This document shows, piece by piece, positions 1 to 4,625 of a DNA stretch of 5,913 bases (the first letter of the stretch is position 1; each line of letters starts with the position of its first letter). The stretch is from Candidatus Dormiibacterota bacterium (GTDB taxonomy: Bacteria > Chloroflexota > Dormibacteria > Dormibacterales > Dormibacteraceae), in assembly GCA_003151665.1 (NCBI GenBank), contig PLYD01000064.1, forward strand, positions 7,216 through 13,128, read 5' to 3'. The notes below the pieces were generated by a model, which saw only the letters and a program-made list of their open reading frames with translations, searched no databases and had not been told where the DNA came from. A program made the translations under genes and the position numbers.

Positions 1-1
1 C

Positions 2-187
2 CTGCGCGCCAGCCGGCCCAAGGGGACGCTGGAACGTCACCAGAAAGCCATCGAAAAAGCGGCCCGAGGCACGGAGAACCTGCTGCCACCACTCAAGGCA
101 GCGCTGGCCGACTACATCACTATCGGCGAATGTTGCAACGTGCTTCGAGGTGTGTTCGGCGAATACCAACCTTCACGGGTCACCTGA
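2..187 (+). CDS. Methylmalonyl-CoA mutase large (catalytic) subunit, 3' end only
   Basis: The window opens inside this gene; only the last 61 residues and the TGA stop are present. The visible tail has the pattern typical of the end of the TIM-barrel (MM_CoA_mutase) domain: an LRASR segment near the start, ARGTENLLPPL at residues 21-31, then YITIGECCNVLRGVFGEYQ at about 38-56 of the fragment. The family carries out the adenosylcobalamin-dependent rearrangement of (R)-methylmalonyl-CoA to succinyl-CoA in the cytoplasm. The protein stops right after the VFGEY segment, with no C-terminal B12-binding domain, so this is the split form whose cobalamin-binding subunit is a separate gene not seen here. 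The downstream pccB-like and sucCD genes fit a propionyl-CoA to succinate route. It could instead be a relative such as an isobutyryl-CoA or 2-hydroxyisobutyryl-CoA mutase large subunit, because the residues that set substrate choice lie upstream of the window. Confidence 0.85.
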   Translation: MRASRPKGTLERHQKAIEKAARGTENLLPPLKAALADYITIGECCNVLRGVFGEYQPSRVT

Positions 188-190
188 AGA

Positions 191-199
191 AAGAGGAGA
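191..199 (+). promoter_or_regulatory. Shine-Dalgarno for the small ORF at 207
   Basis: A purine run with AGGAG at 194-198 lies 8 bases before the ATG at 207. It is the strongest ribosome binding site in the window. No comparable site precedes the pccB GTG at 275, so ribosomes may load here and reach pccB by coupling through the short ORF. Confidence 0.7.
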
Positions 200-206
200 C
201 GACAGC

Positions 207-278
207 ATGACTTTTGTGGTCCCGATGATCGGCGATGAGGACGGGAACGCGGCCATGGACTGGTTGGTCGGCGAGTGA
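207..278 (+). CDS. Possible 23-residue acidic peptide / leader ORF coupled to pccB
   Basis: A short ORF (ATG, 23 codons, TGA) fills the gap between the mutase gene and the carboxyltransferase gene. It has the best Shine-Dalgarno in the window, 8 bases upstream, and its TGA overlaps the pccB GTG as GTGA, the usual layout for translational coupling. The peptide starts MTFVVPMIGDEDG and ends MDWLVGE. It has five acidic residues, no Lys or Arg, and one Trp, and shows no signal peptide or membrane segment. I do not recognise it. Actinobacterial acyl-CoA carboxylases can carry a small epsilon subunit near the beta subunit, but those are longer and I see no resemblance. It may be a real small protein or only a ribosome loading device for pccB. 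At this length the ORF alone is weak evidence; the support comes from the Shine-Dalgarno plus the overlap. Confidence 0.45.
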   Translation: MTFVVPMIGDEDGNAAMDWLVGE

Positions 279-1837
279 CTGAACCCAAAGCGAAGAAGGT
301 CGACCCGCTTAACCAGCTGCGCCAGCGCAAATACGAAGCCGGCCACGGAGATGCCGAGGCATTCAACCGGCAGCACGCGAAAGGCAAGCTGACCGCGCGC
401 GAGCGTATAGCCCGGCTGGTCGATCGCAACTCGTTCGAGGAGCTCGACATCTTCGCCACCCAGCGGGCCGAAGGCGCCGGCATGGACGCAAAGCACGTGC
501 CGGGAGACGGCGTTGTGACCGGGATGGGAAAGATCGACGGCCGAGACGTGATGCTCTTCAGCCACGACGCCTCGGTGTTCGGCGGCTCCCTCGGCGAGGT
601 TTTTGCGGAAAAGGTGATCAAGGTGATGGACCTCGCGCTTCGCAACCGCATTCCGATCATCGGCATCAACGACTCTGGGGGCGCGCGCATCCAGGAGGGG
701 GTCGTCTCGCTTGCGGGCTATGCCGAGATTTTCTGGCGCAATGTCGAATCCAGCGGGCTCATCCCGCAGCTGAGCCTGATCCTCGGCCCGTGCACCGGGG
801 GGGCCGTTTATTCACCCGCGATGACCGACTTTACTTTCATGGTCCACGGCGTCGGCTACATGTTCATTACGGGACCGGAGGTGATCCGCGTCACGACCGG
901 CGAGGAAGTGACCTTCGACTCACTCGGCGGAGCGGAGGTCCACAACGTCAAGTCAGGCGTCGCGCACTTCCTTGCCGAAACCGAGGACGAATGCTTCGCG
1001 CAGGTGCGGCGAATGTTCAAGTACATCCCGCAGAACTGCGAGGAGAAGCCGCCGACCGTTCCCGCAACGGACGACCCTGAGCGCGCTGCGCCTGGCCTCG
1101 CGACGGTGATTCCGGACAACCCCAAAGAGCCGTACGACATCAAAGACGTCATCACCATGGTCGTCGACCATGGTGACTTTTTCGAGGTGCAGCCGTACTT
1201 CGCCATGAACATGGTGGTGGGCTTCGCCCACCTGGACGGCCACTCGGTCGGGGTGGTCGCCAACCAGCCAAAGGTCATGGCGGGCGCCCTTGACATCAAC
1301 GCGTCAGTGAAAGCTGCGCGGTTCGTTCGCTTTTGCGACGCCTTCAACATCCCGCTGGTCACGTTCGTCGACGTGCCGGGCTTTCTCCCCGGCACCGCTC
1401 AGGAGTACGGCGGCATCATCAGGCACGGCGCCAAGCTCCTCTACGCGTACAGCGAGGCGACCGTGCCCAAGCTCACCGTCATCACGCGTAAGGCATACGG
1501 CGGCGCCTACTGCGTCATGTGCTCCAAGCACATCCGTGCGGATTTCAACGTCGCGTGGCCGACCGCCGAAATTGCAGTGATGGGGCCAGAGGGCGCCGTG
1601 AACATCGTTTTCCACCGCGAGCTGGCGGCTGCTGCCGACCCGGTCGCCCGAAGGCGCGAGCTCGTTACCGACTACACGGAGCGTTTTGCCAATCCGTACA
1701 TCGCGGCCGAGCGCGGCTACATCGACGATGTGATCGACCCGGGACGTACTCGCGGCGAGCTCATCCGCGCGCTGAGGATCGCGCTGCGCAAAGAGCGCCG
1801 CCGCAGCCCGCGCTGGCACGGCAACATCCCGCTGTGA
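275..1837 (+). CDS. pccB: Acyl-CoA (propionyl-CoA) carboxylase beta subunit, carboxyltransferase
   Basis: This 520-residue protein has the usual length for the biotin-dependent carboxyltransferase family, which moves CO2 from carboxybiotin to an acyl-CoA; for propionyl-CoA the product is (S)-methylmalonyl-CoA. The two crotonase-fold halves are clear. The N-half has GGARIQEG (135-142) and GGAVYSPA (175-182), matching one oxyanion hole region. The C-half has PGFLPGTAQE (368-377), KAYGGAYCVM (406-415) and AEIAVMGPEGAV (431-442). The end, HGNIPL, is typical of PccB/AccD5-type proteins. The GTG at 275 is the first start after an in-frame stop, gives a normal N-terminus (MTEPKAKK), and overlaps the preceding short ORF. 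The biotin carboxylase/BCCP partner is not in the window. Between the mutase and sucCD genes, propionyl-CoA is the likely main substrate. Residue 413 is Cys, where human PCCB has Asp in GGAYDVM, so a broader acyl-CoA range is possible. Confidence 0.93.
   Translation: MTEPKAKKVDPLNQLRQRKYEAGHGDAEAFNRQHAKGKLTARERIARLVDRNSFEELDIFATQRAEGAGMDAKHVPGDGVVTGMGKIDGRDVMLFSHDASVFGGSLGEVFAEKVIKVMDLALRNRIPIIGINDSGGARIQEGVVSLAGYAEIFWRNVESSGLIPQLSLILGPCTGGAVYSPAMTDFTFMVHGVGYMFITGPEVIRVTTGEEVTFDSLGGAEVHNVKSGVAHFLAETEDECFAQVRRMFKYIPQNCEEKPPTVPATDDPERAAPGLATVIPDNPKEPYDIKDVITMVVDHGDFFEVQPYFAMNMVVGFAHLDGHSVGVVANQPKVMAGALDINASVKAARFVRFCDAFNIPLVTFVDVPGFLPGTAQEYGGIIRHGAKLLYAYSEATVPKLTVITRKAYGGAYCVMCSKHIRADFNVAWPTAEIAVMGPEGAVNIVFHRELAAAADPVARRRELVTDYTERFANPYIAAERGYIDDVIDPGRTRGELIRALRIALRKERRRSPRWHGNIPL
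1152..1182 (+). other. Intragenic perfect palindrome followed by a T run
   Basis: Inside pccB, bases 1152-1163 and 1165-1176 are exact reverse complements (arm TCACCATGGTCG) around a single central T at 1164. As RNA this folds into an 11-bp stem with a 3-base loop at 1163-1165. It is followed by C and then five T (1178-1182), which is the layout of an intrinsic terminator. The bases encode ITMVVDHGDFF (residues 290-300 plus neighbours), a region the family keeps fairly conserved, so the symmetry may be a by-product of codon choice. It could cause pausing or premature termination, or bind a dimeric regulator, but nothing here proves a function. Confidence 0.4.
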
Positions 1838-1842
1838 CCACC

Positions 1843-1848
1843 TAGACT
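1843..1848 (+). promoter_or_regulatory. Candidate -10 element (TAGACT) for a leaderless transcript
   Basis: TAGACT fits the TAnnnT -10 consensus and ends 6 bases before the GTG at 1855, so transcription could start at or next to the start codon. The gene has no recognisable Shine-Dalgarno, as expected for a leaderless mRNA. I see no convincing -35 box. The same arrangement occurs at 4123-4135. Confidence 0.3.
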
Positions 1849-1854
1849 TCAGAA

Positions 1855-2103
1855 GTGCCTCTCAAAAATGCGCAGGATCGTTGGGCGTCCGATGATGGGC
1901 GCTACTACTGGACCGGCACTTCCTGGGGATCGTTTTCAGGCCATCCCCAGCCGTTTATTCAACCCTTCAACCTCCCGCCCCCAGATGGGGGTTCGGCGCC
2001 TTGGCCTATGGCGTTGGTGGGCTTGGCGATCGTTGTGGTCGTGGTGGTGGCTATAGCTCTAATATCCGGCGCCAACAGCGGGCCCATCCCGTCTATGCCT
2101 TGA
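1855..2103 (+). CDS. Small single-pass membrane protein with DGRYYWxGxxW motif (hypothetical)
   Basis: An 82-residue protein in three parts. The N-terminal segment has DGRYYWTGTSW at residues 14-24. This resembles the short aromatic motif of DUF2510-like domains (WxxDPxGxxRYWDGxxW) found on many actinobacterial and Chloroflexota membrane proteins. A Pro-rich, polar linker follows (about 31-50). Then comes one hydrophobic helix of mostly Val, Ala, Ile and Leu (about 52-70), ending in a short Gly/Pro-rich tail. The likely topology is cytoplasmic N-terminus with a single membrane anchor; there is no cleavable signal peptide. It starts with GTG 17 bases after the pccB stop and ends 22 bases before sucC. 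It lacks a Shine-Dalgarno, and a TAGACT box lies just upstream. The function is unknown, and a role in acyl-CoA metabolism is not implied by its position alone. The recognisable motif plus membrane helix make it likely to be a real gene. Confidence 0.65.
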   Translation: MPLKNAQDRWASDDGRYYWTGTSWGSFSGHPQPFIQPFNLPPPDGGSAPWPMALVGLAIVVVVVVAIALISGANSGPIPSMP

Positions 2104-2125
2104 CAGCTGCTTCCGGTGCCGGGAA

Positions 2126-3268
2126 GTGAAGCTTCTCGAGTACCAGGCCAAAGAGGTGCTTGCGTCGCTGGGGATTCAGATCCCGCCCGGTAAGGTCGCG
2201 CGAACTCCGGACGAGGCGGCGAAGGCCTGCGAGGAGCTGGGGCCGGTGGCAATCAAGGCCCAGGTCCCCGTTGGCGGTCGCGGCAAAGCCGGCGGCATCA
2301 AGGTCGTGAAAACACCCGACGAGGCGCGCAAGGCTGCGGCTCAGATCATCGGTATGGACATCAAGGGGTTCAAGGTGCCGCTCGTTTACTGTGAAGCGGC
2401 GCTGGACATCCAGCGGGAGATCTACCTCGGCTTCACTGTCGATCGCGACGCGCGCAACAACATCCTCATGCTCTCAGCCAAGGGCGGCATGGAGATCGAG
2501 CAGGTTGCCGAGGAGGCTCCCGAGTCGATTGCCCGTTTGCACCCAAACCCCTGGAGAGGGCCGCTTGACTTCGAGCTCAACCAGCTCGCTTTCGATGCCG
2601 GACTCGGCGAGCTCGCGCGACCGCTCACGGCACTCATCAGGAAGCTCTACAGAGCGATCCCCGAGCTCGATGCGGTGACGGCCGAGATCAACCCGCTTGT
2701 CGTCACGACGAAGGGCGAGATCATCGCCGGTGACGCGAAGCTGGAGACGGATGAGAACGCCGCGTGGCGACACAAGGACCTTGAGGAGCGTTACGGCTCG
2801 GTCCTGGAGGGCGATCCTTACGAGGTGGAGGCCAAGAAGCGTGGTCTGACCTACGTCTCGCTGGACGGCGACATCGGCATCATCGGCAACGGCGCGGGAC
2901 TTTGCATGAACACGCTCGACCTTGTCGCCAAGGCGGGCGGGCGAGCGGCCAACTTTTGCGACATCGGTGGTGGGGCCAAAGCCGAGGTGGTGGAGAACGC
3001 GCTGGCCGTGATCCTCATGAACCCGCGCGTGCGGGGCGTGCTGATGAACGTTTTCGGTGGCATCACGCGAGGCGACGAGGTCGCCAGGGGCCTCGTCACA
3101 GCGCGAGACAACCTGAAGATGAAGCTTCCCCTGGTGGTGCGGATGAGCGGCACCAACGAGGAGGAGGGTCGAGCGATTCTCAAGCAGAACGGGATCGAGC
3201 CGGGCGCCAGTGCCTGGGAGGCTGCGCAGAAAATCGTCGAGCTCACCAAGGCTGCGGCGCCGCGATGA
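2126..3268 (+). CDS. sucC: Succinyl-CoA synthetase beta subunit (succinate-CoA ligase)
   Basis: A 380-residue protein, the family's normal length. With SucD it interconverts succinyl-CoA + NDP + phosphate and succinate + CoA + NTP, in the TCA cycle and at the end of propionate catabolism. The N-terminus MKLLEYQAKEVL is the classic start of this subunit and fixes the GTG at 2126 despite a poor ribosome binding site. The ATP-grasp nucleotide-binding part has KAQVPVGGRGKAGG (44-57), AEINPLV (186-192) and AGDAKL (201-206), the last two matching the metal-binding Asn/Asp region. The C-terminal ligase domain has SLDGDIGIIGNGAGL (245-259), CDIGGGA (278-284), MNVFGGITR (307-315) and RMSGTNEEEG (339-348). 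It overlaps sucD by 4 bases. Malate thiokinase beta is a relative, but the partner's sequence argues for succinate. The choice of ADP or GDP cannot be read with confidence. Confidence 0.96.
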   Translation: MKLLEYQAKEVLASLGIQIPPGKVARTPDEAAKACEELGPVAIKAQVPVGGRGKAGGIKVVKTPDEARKAAAQIIGMDIKGFKVPLVYCEAALDIQREIYLGFTVDRDARNNILMLSAKGGMEIEQVAEEAPESIARLHPNPWRGPLDFELNQLAFDAGLGELARPLTALIRKLYRAIPELDAVTAEINPLVVTTKGEIIAGDAKLETDENAAWRHKDLEERYGSVLEGDPYEVEAKKRGLTYVSLDGDIGIIGNGAGLCMNTLDLVAKAGGRAANFCDIGGGAKAEVVENALAVILMNPRVRGVLMNVFGGITRGDEVARGLVTARDNLKMKLPLVVRMSGTNEEEGRAILKQNGIEPGASAWEAAQKIVELTKAAAPR

Positions 3269-4125
3269 GCATCCTTCTCGACGCTTCGACGCGCGTCATC
3301 GTCCAGGGCATCACCGGCAGGGAGGGCACCTTCCACGCGGGACAGATGCTGGAGATGGGCACGAAAGTGGTCGGCGGGACCAGCCCGGGAAAGGGAGGGA
3401 CGACGCACCTCGGACTTCCCGTGTTCAACACAGTGGCCGACGCGGTCAAGGCGACCGGCGCGAATGCGTCCGGCATCTTCGTGCCCCCTCCTTTTGCCGC
3501 CGACGCGATGATGGAGGCGGCCGCCGGCGGCATCTCGTTGATCGTGTGCATCACCGAAGGGATTCCGATCCAGGAGATGATCAAGGTCAAGGACTTCCTG
3601 CACGGCTACCCTTCCGCGCGATTGATCGGCGCCAACTGCCCCGGTCTCATCACACCGGGCGTGGGCAAGATCGGCATCATTCCCCAACGCATCACGAGCG
3701 CCGGGTCGGTCGGGCTGGTCTCGCGAAGCGGCACCTTGACCTACGAGGTGGCATCCGCCCTGACCGCGGCCGGCATGGGCCAGTCCACGATCGTGGGCAT
3801 CGGCGGCGATCCGGTTATGGGCCTGACCTTCAAAGATGTCGTCGAGCTATTCGAAAAGGACCCGACCACAACACACCTCGTGGTGATCGGCGAGATAGGG
3901 GGAAGCGACGAGGAGCGCGCGGCCGAGCTATTGGGCGCAGGCAGCAGGCTCAAGACCGTGGCCTTCGTCTCGGGGCGGACTGCGCCAGAGGGCAAGCGCA
4001 TGGGCCACGCCGGCGCGATCGTCTCGGGCAACCGCGGCACCGCCAAGAGCAAGGTGGAGGCGTTTCAGAAGGCCGGCGTCGCCGTCGCCGAGACCACCGA
4101 CGATATCGTCGGTCTGCTGCGCTAG
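3265..4125 (+). CDS. sucD: Succinyl-CoA synthetase alpha subunit (succinate-CoA ligase)
   Basis: The 286-residue partner of SucC carries CoA binding and the phosphohistidine. The N-terminal Rossmann domain shows VIVQGITGREGTFHAGQMLEMGT (11-33) and VGGTSPGKGG (36-45), with IGANCPGLITPG at 121-132. The second domain has SRSGTLTYE (153-161) and GEIGG (209-213), whose Glu210 matches the glutamate that contacts the active-site His. GRTAPEGKRMGHAGAIV (237-253) holds the phosphorylated residue, His248. The GITGxxGTFHA form, rather than the GFTGxxATFHA of malate thiokinase as I recall it, supports succinate-CoA ligase. The ATG at 3265 overlaps the sucC stop as ATGA and gives the expected N-terminus; there is no own Shine-Dalgarno, so translation is likely coupled to sucC and yields equal subunits. 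An upstream in-frame extension back to 2902 is just open reading frame inside sucC. Confidence 0.96.
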   Translation: MSILLDASTRVIVQGITGREGTFHAGQMLEMGTKVVGGTSPGKGGTTHLGLPVFNTVADAVKATGANASGIFVPPPFAADAMMEAAAGGISLIVCITEGIPIQEMIKVKDFLHGYPSARLIGANCPGLITPGVGKIGIIPQRITSAGSVGLVSRSGTLTYEVASALTAAGMGQSTIVGIGGDPVMGLTFKDVVELFEKDPTTTHLVVIGEIGGSDEERAAELLGAGSRLKTVAFVSGRTAPEGKRMGHAGAIVSGNRGTAKSKVEAFQKAGVAVAETTDDIVGLLR

Positions 4126-4128
4126 GCT
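4123..4128 (+). promoter_or_regulatory. Candidate -10 element (TAGGCT) for a leaderless transcript
   Basis: TAGGCT fits TAnnnT and ends 6 bases before the GTG at 4135, the same spacing as the TAGACT box before the GTG at 1855. Its first three bases are the sucD stop codon, so chance is a real alternative. No Shine-Dalgarno and no clear -35 box are visible. Confidence 0.25.
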
Positions 4129-4134
4129 CCTCCG

Positions 4135-4584
4135 GTGGTTAGCCCCTTCAACCGGCTGGCGATACCGATCTCGATCGCGAGGCCTGGGCCTGGCGACCGC
4201 CTGCGCGACATCTCGCTCATCGGCGGCCTGCTGCTGTGGTTGGTCTACACGCGGGTTTATTGGGCCCTTCACGTAGGCCACTGGGTGCTGCCGCCCTGCC
4301 CTTTTTTCTACCTCACCGGGCACCCATGTCCTTTCTGCGGCGGCACGCGGGCGTTCGCCTACATGTGGCAGGGCGACATCACCGATGCTGTCCGCCTCTA
4401 TCCGCTGGGTCCGGCTCTGTTTGCGGGCAGCGTGGTCGGGGTGGTCGGCCTGGCGGCAGGCATGGTCACCGGCCGAAGCTGGTCGCTGAACCTCAGCTCG
4501 CGCCAATGGCGCCTCGTCACGATCTGGATAGTGACCCTGCTGGCGCTCAGCTGGGCCCTGAAGGTTTTCGTCCTCGGTAACTAG
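4135..4584 (+). CDS. DUF2752-family membrane protein (function unknown)
   Basis: A 149-residue membrane protein. The diagnostic piece is CPFFYLTGHPCPFCGGTRA at residues 55-73, matching the CPxxxLTGxPCPxCGxTRA signature of DUF2752 proteins. It provides three cysteines (55, 65, 68) and Arg72 next to a membrane segment. Hydrophobic stretches at about 27-47, 91-112 and 126-146 suggest three transmembrane helices, with an N-terminal basic/polar region likely in the cytoplasm. YPLGPALF (89-96) fits the NPL-like start of the second helix in this family. The CxnCxxC set could bind a metal or form disulfides, but no biochemical role for the family is known to me. The GTG at 4135 follows the sucD stop by 9 bases. 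There is no Shine-Dalgarno, and a TAGGCT box lies 6 bases upstream. It is probably co-transcribed with sucCD as well, and shows no direct tie to their chemistry. Confidence 0.8.
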   Translation: MVSPFNRLAIPISIARPGPGDRLRDISLIGGLLLWLVYTRVYWALHVGHWVLPPCPFFYLTGHPCPFCGGTRAFAYMWQGDITDAVRLYPLGPALFAGSVVGVVGLAAGMVTGRSWSLNLSSRQWRLVTIWIVTLLALSWALKVFVLGN

Positions 4585-4600
4585 CGTCGCAGCGCGCACA

Positions 4601-4623
4601 CGCCAAGCATGTAAGGATTGGCG
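4601..4623 (+). promoter_or_regulatory. Inverted repeat framing the Shine-Dalgarno of the acyl-CoA dehydrogenase gene
   Basis: CGCCAA at 4601-4606 is the exact reverse complement of TTGGCG at 4618-4623. The 11-base loop between them contains AAGGA (4613-4617), the ribosome binding site for the TTG start at 4626. As RNA this would present or modulate the site; as DNA it could be an operator. The stem is only 6 bp, so chance is possible. Confidence 0.3.
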
Positions 4624-4625
4624 GG

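Noticed and set aside
112..690. Long - strand open frame (192 codons) opposite the mutase tail and pccB start
   Set aside because: It is rich in Ser, Arg and Pro without motifs and lies wholly opposite supported + strand genes.
1868..2056. Alternative + strand ORF from the ATG at 1868
   Set aside because: It is in another frame of the small membrane-protein gene. The frame starting at 1855 carries the DGRYYWxGxxW motif and a proper membrane helix, while this one gives a Trp/Arg-rich product.
2035..2060. GTG/GTGG-rich short repeat in the small membrane gene
   Set aside because: It is the Val-rich membrane helix encoded by GTG/GTC codons, not a separate repeat element.
2111..2125. Imperfect inverted repeat TTCCGGTGCCGGGAA before sucC
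   Set aside because: Pairing is broken by a bulge and leaves an impossibly small loop or only 4 bp. GGGAA also abuts the GTG too closely to be a normal ribosome binding site.
2902..3264. Upstream extension of the sucD reading frame
   Set aside because: The translation before 3265 is Arg/Gly-rich nonsense lying inside sucC. The sucD family N-terminus begins at the ATG at 3265.
2851..3687. Long - strand open frame (278 codons) across the end of sucC and start of sucD
   Set aside because: It lies opposite two certain genes, has an Arg/His/Asp-rich composition with no family motif, and is the usual by-product of high-GC codon bias.
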